Positions 7,777 through 16,020 of a stretch of DNA of 64,000 nucleotides are shown here, piece after piece. Each line of letters opens with the position of its first letter. Within the stretch, counting starts at the first letter, position 1. The position numbers were made by a program, and so were the translations under genes. Origin of the DNA: Arthrobacter sp. FW306-2-2C-D06B (GTDB taxonomy: Bacteria; Actinomycetota; Actinomycetes; Actinomycetales; Micrococcaceae); NCBI RefSeq assembly GCF_021789175.1, contig NZ_CP084560.1:1364001-1428000 (forward strand). The letters are read 5' to 3'. Under the pieces are notes generated by a model. The model searched no databases, had not been told where the DNA came from, and worked only from the letters and a program-made list of their open reading frames with translations.

Positions 7777-9152
7777 TAGTTCTTTCGATCTTTTTGGTTC
7801 TGGGGGTAAGCACGATCTTTTGGTCGATTGCCGGGCTGGTCCGCCTGACCGGTGAGGAGTGGTGGCGGGTCCAGGGGTTGTCCTCCCGGATCCGCAGGTG
7901 GATCGCCCTGCTGCGCGGCGGCAAGGTGCCGATCCCTCGACGTCAACGGGCCCGCCATCGTTCGAAGGGGGTGCGGATCTACGCGGCGAACGTCGCGGTC
8001 CTCGTGGCCGCACACAACGAGGCTTTGGTCATCAGGGAGACAATCCTCGCTGCGTCCGCTTTGGTCCCGCGACGCAACATCCACGTCGTTTCGGACATGT
8101 CCACTGATGACACGGCCGCCATTGCGCGGGCCGCAGGTGTGAAGGTCCTTGACCTCGAACCGAACCGTGGCAAGGCAGGCGCACTCGCCGCGGGCATCGC
8201 CCATTTCGATCTGTGTAGGCGGTTCAAGGTCGTCATGCTCCTGGACGCAGACACCCGCCCGACGCCGGACTACCTCGAAACCGGGCTGCCGTTGTTTGAC
8301 GATCCCACCGTGGTCGCCGTCGCGGGACGCGCCAAGTCGATCATGAGCCCGGCGCCTCCGACGGCGATCGGCCGCTTCCTGGTGGCGTACCGGGAGCGTT
8401 TGTACATTGTGGTCCAACTGCTGCTCAAGTATGGCCAGGCAGCGCAGGGCGCCAATGTCGTCTCCATTGTGCCTGGATTTGCCAGCATGTACAGAACCAG
8501 CGCGCTCGCAAAGATAGAGGTCCTGGCGCCCGGACTGGTGATCGAAGACTTCAATATGACGTTTGAAATCCATGCGAAGAAACTGGGACGGATCGCGTTC
8601 CATCCCTCCGCGGCTGTTGCGTACACCCAGGATCCGGACAACCTGAAGGACTACATCAAGCAGGTGCGGCGGTGGATACTTGGTTTCTGGCAGACCGTCA
8701 GGCGGCACGGCCTGCAGTTCAGCAGATTCTGGTTTGTCCTGGGACTGTACATTGTTGAGCTCGTAGCCAGCTGCCTCTTCTTCGTGCTTCTGGTGCCGGC
8801 ATTCCTGCTATCTTCCCTCGCTGCGGTCGAAGTGTGGATTTTTGGCAATCGATCGGAAGTTTTTATCTTCCTGTCGGGCGTTCTTCGGCCTCAGGACGTT
8901 CTCATCGGAGTCTTCCTGCCGGACCTCTTCCTGACAGTCCTTGCCGCTGTTTCGATGCGCAACCCGCGCTTTCTGTTGATGGCGCCCTTCTTTCCGCTGA
9001 TGCGGATCCTGGACGCGGTCATCTGCCTCCAGGTCTTGCCCAGGGCGTACTCGTCGAATTCCTCGGGAGTCTGGGTCAGTCCCGTCCGGCGGATCCAACG
9101 CCAACCCCAGGAAATCGCGACGCCGGGGCCTTCCGTAGTGCGGACAGGCTAG
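7773..9152 (+). CDS. Processive family 2 glycosyltransferase, membrane polysaccharide synthase
   Basis: The 459-residue protein starts at a GTG overlapping the deacetylase stop. One N-terminal membrane helix precedes the GT-A catalytic domain: VAAHNEALVI, the DAD nucleotide-sugar/metal motif in LLDADTRP (about residue 158), IEDFNMT, and QVRRWILGFW, the QxxRW signature of processive synthases. Three or four membrane helices follow (about residues 320-430), forming an export channel as in IcaA/PgaC, hyaluronan and cellulose synthases. Pairing with a NodB protein suggests an N-acetylhexosamine polymer resembling PNAG, but the sugar is not proven. Precursors could come from the genes at 1173-3591. 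Confidence 0.9.
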   Translation: MIVLSIFLVLGVSTIFWSIAGLVRLTGEEWWRVQGLSSRIRRWIALLRGGKVPIPRRQRARHRSKGVRIYAANVAVLVAAHNEALVIRETILAASALVPRRNIHVVSDMSTDDTAAIARAAGVKVLDLEPNRGKAGALAAGIAHFDLCRRFKVVMLLDADTRPTPDYLETGLPLFDDPTVVAVAGRAKSIMSPAPPTAIGRFLVAYRERLYIVVQLLLKYGQAAQGANVVSIVPGFASMYRTSALAKIEVLAPGLVIEDFNMTFEIHAKKLGRIAFHPSAAVAYTQDPDNLKDYIKQVRRWILGFWQTVRRHGLQFSRFWFVLGLYIVELVASCLFFVLLVPAFLLSSLAAVEVWIFGNRSEVFIFLSGVLRPQDVLIGVFLPDLFLTVLAAVSMRNPRFLLMAPFFPLMRILDAVICLQVLPRAYSSNSSGVWVSPVRRIQRQPQEIATPGPSVVRTG

Positions 9153-9183
9153 GGCACAGTCGTTGGCCTCGTAAGCGGACATG

Positions 9184-9232
9184 CGGACGCCCATGCCAGG
9201 CAGCCATTGCGGCTGTGTGGCATGGGCGTCCG
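9184..9232. terminator. Bidirectional terminator hairpin between convergent genes
   Basis: A perfect 15-bp stem pairs 9184-9198 with 9218-9232. It carries an inner CAGCC/GGCTG stem (9201-9205/9211-9215). It lies between the ends of the converging synthase (9152) and lipoprotein-paralogue (9281) genes. No long T-run is present on either side. Confidence 0.65.
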
Positions 9233-9280
9233 ACGCTCCCGGAGGGCGTAGCGTCCTGCGGACCCGCAGGTCCCGCGATA

Positions 9281-10360
9281 TTAGTTGGCAACTCCCGAAG
9301 TGGTGACAACGTTGAGCCACGGACCGGCGGGCACGCTGGCGCGATCAACGAAACGCCACGATACATGGTCATTGTCGCCATTTAGCTCGGCGAAACCGAG
9401 GCAACCGTTCAGGGCAGGGGAAACGTCCATGCCTGCACCCTGGCTCGGGTCGCCCGAGAAGGACTTGTTGGCGGGACGGGCGTTGTTCGCACCGAACACG
9501 TAGGCGGAATCGTGGTAGAGCGAACCGCTGGAGGGGCCGGCATCTTCAACTTGTCCGTAGCAAACGCCGCCGTTCGGGCCGGTGATCTGGACCCATGCGT
9601 TCTTCATGTAGCTGTAGCTCGAATCCGCGCAGTGGTTGACGCCTGTTTTGGCGTTGTCCGCTGCTGCCCACGGAATCACTTTGCAACGCTCGGCGAAAGC
9701 GACGCTGTCATTGACGTCGTCGTAAGGCAGATCCAAGTAGAACGGGTTCTGCAAAGGCTTGGCCTGGTGCAGCGGGAAGTACCCGTTGCTGGCTACGCGC
9801 TGTTCCGTGGCGCACTGGAAGCTCGTGCCGGTGCCGGAACTGACTCCGTCACAACCGCCGTAGGTGCTGCCTGGGCAACCGCTCGCGCTGGACGGAGTGG
9901 TTCCCATGTTGACGCCGGTGTGCTGCAAAGCCCACTGGCCGTTGTAAGTGGAGCAGACCTGGGAGCCGTCCGAGAGGCTGGCGTTGAAGATCTCGCCGAC
10001 CCAGAAGGTGGTGCTCACGATGTTGGTGTGCAGGGGATAAGTTCCCGTGACGGGCAGGGGCGCTGCCGTTGGTGCGGGCGCGCCGGCGGCTGTTGCGGCT
10101 GGAGCCGGTGCGGCTGGAGCGGGAGTGCTCGACGGCGCCGCGGCCGGAACATTGCTGGGCGTCGGCGTCGGCGTCGGTGCCGGCGTGGCGGTCCGCGTTG
10201 GCGCGGATGAAGCGGAAGGCGATGAGCTCGGCCGCGAATATGAACTGCGGTCGCCGGCCTGATAGGAGGATTTGTGTGATGACTGGACAGCTGAGATGGT
10301 GGCGAACCCGCCGAAGGCAAGGAGCGCCACGGCGACGAGTGCTGTGAACAGGTGTTTCAT
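9281..10360 (-). CDS. Secreted double-psi beta-barrel-like protein, paralogue of the protein at 3713
   Basis: The ATG at 10360 gives 359 residues with a signal peptide (LFTALVAVALLAFGG). An 80-residue Ala/Pro/Ser/Thr-rich linker follows, then the conserved domain. The domain shares TTFWVGEIF, PFYLDLPYDDVND, CYGQVEDAGP and GMDVSPALNGCLGF with the lipoprotein at 3713. It carries extra cysteines (probable disulfides) that the paralogue lacks. Having no lipobox, it is likely secreted or wall-associated through the linker. It is divergent from the LuxR-type regulator, with an operator-like palindrome between, and convergent with the synthase gene. Family unnamed; the double-psi barrel is a fold inference. 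Confidence 0.75.
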   Translation of the reverse strand: MKHLFTALVAVALLAFGGFATISAVQSSHKSSYQAGDRSSYSRPSSSPSASSAPTRTATPAPTPTPTPSNVPAAAPSSTPAPAAPAPAATAAGAPAPTAAPLPVTGTYPLHTNIVSTTFWVGEIFNASLSDGSQVCSTYNGQWALQHTGVNMGTTPSSASGCPGSTYGGCDGVSSGTGTSFQCATEQRVASNGYFPLHQAKPLQNPFYLDLPYDDVNDSVAFAERCKVIPWAAADNAKTGVNHCADSSYSYMKNAWVQITGPNGGVCYGQVEDAGPSSGSLYHDSAYVFGANNARPANKSFSGDPSQGAGMDVSPALNGCLGFAELNGDNDHVSWRFVDRASVPAGPWLNVVTTSGVAN

Positions 10361-10683
10361 ATTTTGGGTGACATATCTGTTGGGGACATAGACATACGAG
10401 ACCTGGGCAATGGATAGGGCGAACTGCAGCTGAACACGCCGCAGTGCCGTACACGGCCAAATGGCGTGCACGACAGAGTTGTCGGGAAAATCGGCTGCGC
10501 TTCAACTCCCCAGAAGTAGCCAGCCGGAACTTACTCTTGCGGCACCAGCTTACACAGTCAGATCACGGAGCGGTAACAGAGGAGGTAAATCCGGCGGGAA
10601 TGCCGGGCTGGAAACGGGCCCTTGGTACCTCGCGGGGAGGCTCCGTGGAGCCGGGATGGTTCGTGCAAGTAGCCCCGGAAAAC

Positions 10684-10728
10684 CAAGTAGTTACCACTCA
10701 ATCCAGGACTGAAACCCGAAGGTAACGT
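10684..10728 (+). promoter_or_regulatory. Operator palindrome plus -10 box upstream of the LuxR-type regulator
   Basis: CAAGTAGTTACCACTCA (10684-10700) is followed after 22 bp by TAACGT (10723-10728). A half-site CAAGTAG precedes it at 10666. The 440-bp gap 10361-10800 otherwise holds GC-rich potential stems (GGCTCC/GGAGCC near 10640-10652) and no supported gene. The position before 10801 suggests autoregulation, and possibly shared control of the divergent gene. Confidence 0.55.
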
Positions 10729-10800
10729 GTGGAAATGACACCGGTCCGTGCCACTGCCGTCAGGAACGTGTGTCCGGCGGCCCGATGATGAGACAGGACC

Positions 10801-13455
10801 ATGGACGATACCGAAGGGACCCACACCCCGCCCCCGATCATTCGGGCAGCGGAGCTCCAGGAGATTGTCATTGCCTTGTCAGGGCCGGAACCGGGCGGGA
10901 TAGTCATCTCGGGGCCGGGGGGCTCCGGAATGACCACCCTCTTGGACGCAGCGGCTTCAGTGCTGAGCGGTTCATTCAGCGTGATCGCCCACAACGTCTC
11001 GGAGTCATTCGCGGACATTCCGTTTGGAATCGCCATGGCACTTGTTCCGGATCTGCCGGCCAGGGCCAAGGTGCGGCCGGGTTCCATCGTGGCGGCTTGC
11101 CGCAAGGCAGTGCGTGGCGCAGCGACACCCGGATCCGCTGCCTTGCTGGTCCTGGACAACATAGATTTCCTGGATGACATGTCTCTTTGGCTCCTGAGCC
11201 AGTTGCTTGTTGAACCGGACATCCGCCTGATTGCCACCCACCGCTCGGACCGTCCCTTGCGGATGGAACTCATGGAATCCGTGGTTTCGCGGCAGCTGTC
11301 CGTGGTGACGCTGGACGATCTCACGCAGGAGCAGCTCCGCGAATTCCTTGATGATCGCCTCGGCGGACGCGCTGCCCGCAGCCTGGTCCGGGACATCCAT
11401 GCCCTCACCGGAGGAAACCTGCAGACCGCGAAGTTGCTGCTGGACGAAGCCGCTGCGCGTGGCGAGATCGTGGAGCAGGCCGATTCGTGGATGTTGTCCG
11501 GACCGATCCGCCTGGACGGCTCGCAAGCGCTCGAGCTGACCCGCCACCGGCTTGAGGGCTATTCCGTACCACAGCGGCAAGTCGTGGACATCCTGGCAGT
11601 GGGGGAGCCAGTACCGCTGGCCGTCCTTGAACAACTTGGCCAAAAGCGGGCGATCGAAGCGCTGCGGGCCGACGGAACGATCCGAGTCCCGAACGACGGC
11701 CAGGAGACGGCAACCCTCAGCCACGCCATCGAAGCGCGGCTGGCCCGGCAGCAGCTGGGACCTGAACGGATCCTCGAACTTCGACGGAGCATCTACGCGA
11801 CGAGCTCACCCGTTGCTGATGACTCGCTCTGGACGCTGTTCCGTCGAGTGGACCTTGAACAGGCAAGCGGTCTGCCGGTGCCCGACGCTGATCTTTTGAC
11901 CGTGGCCATTACCGCAAACGATATCCACGACAATCGGAGGGCCCGGCGGGCCGCGGAAGCGGTGCGGGCACCGGAGCTCGAACTGGTTGCCGGCGTGGAA
12001 CTGGCACGGGCGCTTTACCAGACAAGGGATTTCCCCGGGGCGGTGACGGTCCTGAAGGGTTTGGTGGCAAACACCCCGGACGTCCTGACCGTGGACTTCG
12101 CCCACGCGGTATGGCTTCTGCTGCATGCCCTTTTGCCGACATCGCCCGGGGCGAGTGTCCTGCAGGCGGTCCTCCAGGATGCCCGACGGCGGCTGGAGGC
12201 TGCCGCCGTCGGCATCCAACCGGGCGAGCCAGCCCATCTTGGCGAGTCTGCAGTCCGGGACGAACTGGACGTTCTCCAGCTGTATCTGGACGCCCAGAAC
12301 GGTAGCTGGCCTTCAGCCAACGGTGAGCTGTTCCAAAGGCTTGCCCATAGCCAATTGGTTGATCCTGGAATGCGTACTGAGGGCCATCCACCACCGCCCA
12401 CCCAGGCTAGCGTGCTGTTGATGGCGCTTGTCTCCCAAGGGCTGGCCGTCAGCGGACGGTTCGCGGACGCCGTCGCTCTTTCCACGCTGGCCCTTGAAGC
12501 CGTGGGGCGGCTGCCACGGTGCCCCGTGGACTTCCACTCCACTGTGCTGACGATCCACGGGTCCAATCTGATCTGGCGCGGGCAATGGGGTGGCCCGGAA
12601 ATGTTCTGCGCCGGCAGTTCAAGCTTCAGCAACCGGATGAGCTATTTCGGCGGGTCTGCGCATCTCTACAGGGCACTCGTACTTGCCAGGCAGGGGAGCC
12701 TGGAACTGGCATGTGAACAGTTCCGGCAAGCCAAGGCCCGGCTGGATGAAGCCGACCCTGAAGGGCTCCTCCCCCCGGCCCTCGGCGGACTTGCCGCGGC
12801 TTCGTGGTTGCTGGGCGACGTCAATCAGGTACGCCGAGCACTGGCGGCCTACGATTCGAGGTCCACCGGAGGGAACTATCTTGCCTCGCAGCTAGCCGAA
12901 AGCTATTCGTCCGCCGCCCGGTCGGTGCTGATTGGCGCTGAGCACTCGCACCGGAAACTGCTCCAACTTGCCGGGTCTGCCGCCAAGAAGGGGCACCGGG
13001 CGCTTGAAATGTTGAATCTCGGCCTGGCGGCCCGTACCGGCAGCCGGGGAGACCGACAGCTGGGGGCCGGAGTGTCCGAGCTGGTGTGGAGCGTCGAGTC
13101 CGGCATGCCGTCGGGACAGGAAGCAGGACAGGAAATGGGAACAGGACAGCTCAGCATAGGTGAACCTCAGCAAGGGTCAGACGAGGAGGAGGCTTTCGTT
13201 TTCGACGAGCCCCGCCCGGCCAGTCCGGAGGCCGGGTCCTCGGTCCTTCCCGGCGTCGTCAAACTTTCCCAGCGCGAACGCGAAGTGACTGCCTTAGTGG
13301 CCTCAGGCCTAAGCAGCGCGGAGGTGGCTGCCCGATTGGGTATCGCCGTGAACACGGTCAACGCCCACCTGCAGCGGGTTTACGGCAAGCTCGGAGTGTC
13401 ACGTAGGCAGAAGCTTTCCGAACTGTGGGATGAGTTGGCGAAGCCGGAGGAGTAG
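10801..13455 (+). CDS. Large LuxR-family ATPase-type transcriptional regulator (LAL-like)
   Basis: The 884-residue product has an N-terminal AAA-type ATPase domain: Walker A-like GPGGSGMTT at about residue 40 and Walker B LLVLDNIDFLDD at about residue 115. A long helical repeat region (about residues 350-750) and a C-terminal LuxR helix-turn-helix (LSQREREVTALVASGLS, AVNTVNAHLQRVYGKLG) follow. The Walker A lysine is Met, so nucleotide binding or hydrolysis may be impaired. Such proteins usually sense a ligand or protein and activate transcription. Its own promoter carries the 17-bp palindrome found at the exopolysaccharide promoters, making it the best candidate for the regulator of that set (inferred). 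A paralogue fragment is at 2-688. Confidence 0.88.
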   Translation: MDDTEGTHTPPPIIRAAELQEIVIALSGPEPGGIVISGPGGSGMTTLLDAAASVLSGSFSVIAHNVSESFADIPFGIAMALVPDLPARAKVRPGSIVAACRKAVRGAATPGSAALLVLDNIDFLDDMSLWLLSQLLVEPDIRLIATHRSDRPLRMELMESVVSRQLSVVTLDDLTQEQLREFLDDRLGGRAARSLVRDIHALTGGNLQTAKLLLDEAAARGEIVEQADSWMLSGPIRLDGSQALELTRHRLEGYSVPQRQVVDILAVGEPVPLAVLEQLGQKRAIEALRADGTIRVPNDGQETATLSHAIEARLARQQLGPERILELRRSIYATSSPVADDSLWTLFRRVDLEQASGLPVPDADLLTVAITANDIHDNRRARRAAEAVRAPELELVAGVELARALYQTRDFPGAVTVLKGLVANTPDVLTVDFAHAVWLLLHALLPTSPGASVLQAVLQDARRRLEAAAVGIQPGEPAHLGESAVRDELDVLQLYLDAQNGSWPSANGELFQRLAHSQLVDPGMRTEGHPPPPTQASVLLMALVSQGLAVSGRFADAVALSTLALEAVGRLPRCPVDFHSTVLTIHGSNLIWRGQWGGPEMFCAGSSSFSNRMSYFGGSAHLYRALVLARQGSLELACEQFRQAKARLDEADPEGLLPPALGGLAAASWLLGDVNQVRRALAAYDSRSTGGNYLASQLAESYSSAARSVLIGAEHSHRKLLQLAGSAAKKGHRALEMLNLGLAARTGSRGDRQLGAGVSELVWSVESGMPSGQEAGQEMGTGQLSIGEPQQGSDEEEAFVFDEPRPASPEAGSSVLPGVVKLSQREREVTALVASGLSSAEVAARLGIAVNTVNAHLQRVYGKLGVSRRQKLSELWDELAKPEE

Positions 13456-13577
13456 GGCCAACGCTCCGCGGATGAAGGCAGAGAAGCCGATTAGTGGGAC
13501 AATTACTAGGTGACGCCGCCACTTCTGGCGGTCAGCCGCTGGCGATTGCCACGTAGTCCTAACGAGGAGCACCGGTT

Positions 13578-14912
13578 TTGACAATGGTTTCCACCCCCGC
13601 GTGGGGAGATGCCCAGGTTTCCGCACTCGACGACGATGAAGTCCGTCGCATCCGCAACGACTTCCCCGTTCTTGGGCAGGAAATCAATGGCAAACCGCTG
13701 GTCTACCTGGATTCGGGCGCGACCTCGCAGAACCCCCGGAGCGTGCTTGAGGCTGAACAGGAATTCTATGAACAGCGGAACTCAGCCGTCCATCGCGGCG
13801 CGCACCACCTTGCGGTAGAGGCCACGGACGCCTTCGAAGACGCGCGTGCCACCGTGGCCCGTTTTGTGGGCGTGCAGGACGATGAATTGATCTGGACCGC
13901 CAACGCCACCGCAGGGCTGAACCTCCTGGCCTATTCGTTTTCGAACGCCAGCGTGGGCCCGGTGGGCGGGGAAGCCGGGCGCTTCGCCCTCAAGCCGGGC
14001 GACGAAGTGCTTGTCACCGAAATGGAACACCACGCCAACCTGATCCCGTGGCAGGAACTGTGCCGGCGGACCGGAGCGAGCCTAAAGTACATTCCCCTCG
14101 ACGGAACCGGTGCGCTGCGTCTCGAGGAAGCAGCACGCCTCATGACCTCGCGCACCCGGATCCTGGCCTTCACCCACACTTCCAACGTGCTCGGGAACAT
14201 CAACCCCGTTGACGTGTTGGTCGGAATGGCGCGGCAAGTAGGCGCGTTGGTGGTCCTTGACGCCTGCCAGTCCGCTCCGCACCTCCCTTTGGACTTCAAG
14301 GCCATGGACGTGGACTTCGCCGTGTTCTCCGGCCACAAAATGCTGGGTCCCACGGGAATCGGCGCGGTTTATGGCCGCAGCGAACTGCTCAATGCCATGC
14401 CCCCGTTCTTGACCGGCGGTTCCATGATCACCACCGTGACCATGGAGGAAGCCCAATACCTGCCTGCCCCGCAGCGTTTCGAGGCCGGAACCCAGCCTAT
14501 TTCGCAGGCTGTCGCCCTCGCCGCCGCAGCGAACTACCTTAGCGAAACGGGAATGCAGCGGATCGCCCTTCGTGAGGCGGAGCTCGGCCAACGGCTTGTT
14601 ACGGGCCTCAGCGCCATCGAGGGGGTCCGTGTGCTGGGCCCCCGGCCGGGGGAAGAACGGACCGGTCTTGCCGCGTTCGATGTCGGAGGAGTGCACGCTC
14701 ACGACGTCGGGCAGTACCTCGACGACCTGGGCATCGCTGTCCGCGTGGGCCACCATTGTGCCCAGCCCTTGCACCGCAGGCTGGGTCTGAGCGCCTCCAC
14801 GCGGGCCAGTACCTACCTCTACACCACATTCGAGGAAGTCGACCTTCTGGTGGAGGCCGTTGCCCAGGTCAGGCCTTACTTCGGGGTAACCGCTGCCGGA
14901 GCCGCATCATGA
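13578..14912 (+). CDS. sufS: Cysteine desulfurase SufS
   Basis: This PLP enzyme removes sulfur from cysteine, giving alanine and a persulfide for Fe-S cluster assembly. Visible features are the PLP-lysine motif FSGHKMLGPTG (about residue 255) and the C-terminal RVGHHCAQPLHRR with the catalytic Cys, typical of group II (SufS) desulfurases. The start is probably TTG 13578, since GAGGAG ends eight bases before it; ATG 13584 would have a 14-base spacing. The stop overlaps sufU by ATGA, so the two are co-translated. No other suf genes are in the window. A 122-bp gap separates it from the LuxR gene. Confidence 0.93.
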   Translation: MTMVSTPAWGDAQVSALDDDEVRRIRNDFPVLGQEINGKPLVYLDSGATSQNPRSVLEAEQEFYEQRNSAVHRGAHHLAVEATDAFEDARATVARFVGVQDDELIWTANATAGLNLLAYSFSNASVGPVGGEAGRFALKPGDEVLVTEMEHHANLIPWQELCRRTGASLKYIPLDGTGALRLEEAARLMTSRTRILAFTHTSNVLGNINPVDVLVGMARQVGALVVLDACQSAPHLPLDFKAMDVDFAVFSGHKMLGPTGIGAVYGRSELLNAMPPFLTGGSMITTVTMEEAQYLPAPQRFEAGTQPISQAVALAAAANYLSETGMQRIALREAELGQRLVTGLSAIEGVRVLGPRPGEERTGLAAFDVGGVHAHDVGQYLDDLGIAVRVGHHCAQPLHRRLGLSASTRASTYLYTTFEEVDLLVEAVAQVRPYFGVTAAGAAS

Positions 14913-15421
14913 GCGGCCTGGATTCCCTGTATCAGCAGCTGATCCTCGAGCATTCCAAGGCCCGCAGCGGCGGAGACCTTGCCAAGCTTCCGGCCGACGG
15001 AACGGGCGACCCCGCCACAGGTCAGAGCCACACAGGTCAGAGCCACCAGCTCAATCCCATTTGCGGTGACGAAATCACCCTCCGGCTGAGTCTCGGCACC
15101 GCCGGAGACGGGCAAGCTGTCACGGGAATCCATTGGGACGGTGACGGCTGCGCAATTTCGATGGCGTCGGCGTCCATACTCAGTGAATTGGCACCGGGCA
15201 TGTCCCCGGGGACCCTTCGCCACACGATCGATCATTTCCGGGAATTGATGCGTTCGCGCGGCAAGCTGGAAGCGGATGAGGAACTGCTCCAGGACGCTGC
15301 CGCGCTGGCCGGCGTTGCCAAATATCCTGCCCGGGTAAAGTGCGCCATGCTCGCTTGGGTTGCTGCGGAGGACGCGCTGCGCCAGGCTGAGGCGAGCCAA
15401 GGGGTGTCCCAGGCTCTCTAA
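14909..15421 (+). CDS. sufU: Fe-S assembly sulfurtransferase SufU
   Basis: The 170-residue product is the Zn-dependent partner that accepts persulfide from SufS in Gram-positive bacteria. The three Cys are visible: NPICGDE (about 54), GDGCAIS (about 84) and ARVKCAML (about 148). The characteristic SufU insertion lies between the second and third. The ATG overlaps the sufS stop (ATGA), fixing the start. An operator-like palindrome begins 18 bp past its stop. Confidence 0.92.
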   Translation: MSGLDSLYQQLILEHSKARSGGDLAKLPADGTGDPATGQSHTGQSHQLNPICGDEITLRLSLGTAGDGQAVTGIHWDGDGCAISMASASILSELAPGMSPGTLRHTIDHFRELMRSRGKLEADEELLQDAAALAGVAKYPARVKCAMLAWVAAEDALRQAEASQGVSQAL

Positions 15422-15438
15422 TGCGGGTGGTTCGAGGT

Positions 15439-15483
15439 CGAGTACCGTCCACTCTATTTCGGGCAGTCATCCGGACTTAGCCT
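15439..15483 (+). promoter_or_regulatory. Operator palindrome plus -10 box upstream of a small membrane protein gene
   Basis: CGAGTACCGTCCACTCT (15439-15455) matches the shared 17-bp motif at nearly all conserved positions. TAGCCT (15478-15483) follows after exactly 22 bp. Six bases later is the ATG at 15490, so the transcript would be leaderless. The spacing identity with 865, 6009 and 10684 supports membership of the same regulon. Confidence 0.6.
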
Positions 15484-15489
15484 CGAAGC

Positions 15490-15627
15490 ATGATTACCTT
15501 GGAGAGCCGGCGCGAATGGCGCCAGAGCCAGCACCGGGTCCGCCGGGCGGAATTCGTGGTTGTGGGAATGTTGCTGGCCCTCGTAGCCGCGACAATTCTT
15601 GCCGCCGTCGCGGGATTCGTGCAGTAA
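15490..15627 (+). CDS. Small single-pass membrane protein (45 residues)
   Basis: The ATG at 15490 opens a 45-codon frame. A charged, Arg-rich N-terminal half (MITLESRREWRQ) precedes one strongly hydrophobic helix (about residues 22-44, VVVGMLLALVAATILAAV), giving an N-in topology by the positive-inside rule. There is no Shine-Dalgarno sequence. A TAGCCT -10 box ends six bases before the ATG, so the mRNA probably starts at the initiation codon. The shared regulon palindrome lies upstream and a strong terminator lies 80 bp after its stop, forming a complete small transcription unit. No family recognised; a small regulatory or structural partner of the surface machinery is conceivable. Confidence 0.6.
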   Translation: MITLESRREWRQSQHRVRRAEFVVVGMLLALVAATILAAVAGFVQ

Positions 15628-15705
15628 GGGCCGAATTCTTCAACGCGGCCATGCTGCGGCGTTCACGGCCGCCTATATATACGTTGGGAAATGTACGAGG
15701 CAAAG

Positions 15706-15742
15706 AAAAGCTCGGACCCGAAAAACCGGTCCGAGCTTTTTT
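15706..15742 (+). terminator. Intrinsic terminator
   Basis: AAAAGCTCGGACC (15706-15718) pairs perfectly with GGTCCGAGCTTTT (15728-15740), and the T-run extends to 15742. It ends the small transcription unit at 15490. Its A-rich left flank also lets it act on the leftward gene ending at 15766. Confidence 0.85.
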
Positions 15743-15765
15743 GTACCGTTGGCCTAGTCATCGCA

Positions 15766-16020
15766 TCATTTGGGTACCGCTGCGATGAGCACCGAAATCG
15801 ACATGATACCGAGAATTGCCCAAACATAGATCAATGACCAGTTCTTCTTCTCTTGGGCTTTCCTGTGGGCCCCATGCCACACTCGTTCCATACTATTCGC
15901 GTCCATAGCAGCAAGGTATTCCTGCCGATACCGCCCAAACAGCGTGCCAACCACCCCACTTGAAAGCGGCATTACTCCAATTAAAATGGGGGCTACTCGT
16001 ATGCCGCCCCGGCACGTCAC
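15766..16020 (-). CDS. Small membrane protein translationally coupled to nhaA
   Basis: A GTG at 16020 overlaps the nhaA stop (GTGA), the main evidence for this 84-residue frame and its start. Residues 5-28 are weakly hydrophobic, the middle is charged ([18 protein letters not shown]), and a C-terminal helix ([21 protein letters not shown]) is a clear membrane segment. It ends just before the shared terminator. A later ATG (about residue 17) is possible. No family recognised; co-expression with the antiporter is inferred from the overlap. Confidence 0.5.
   Translation of the reverse strand: MTCRGGIRVAPILIGVMPLSSGVVGTLFGRYRQEYLAAMDANSMERVWHGAHRKAQEKKNWSLIYVWAILGIMSISVLIAAVPK

Noticed and set aside
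10599..10725. Possible short ORF after GAGGAGG upstream of the LuxR-type gene
   Set aside because: The spacing from GAGGAGG to the ATG is about 15 bases, the frame runs through the operator and -10 box, and the product has no features.
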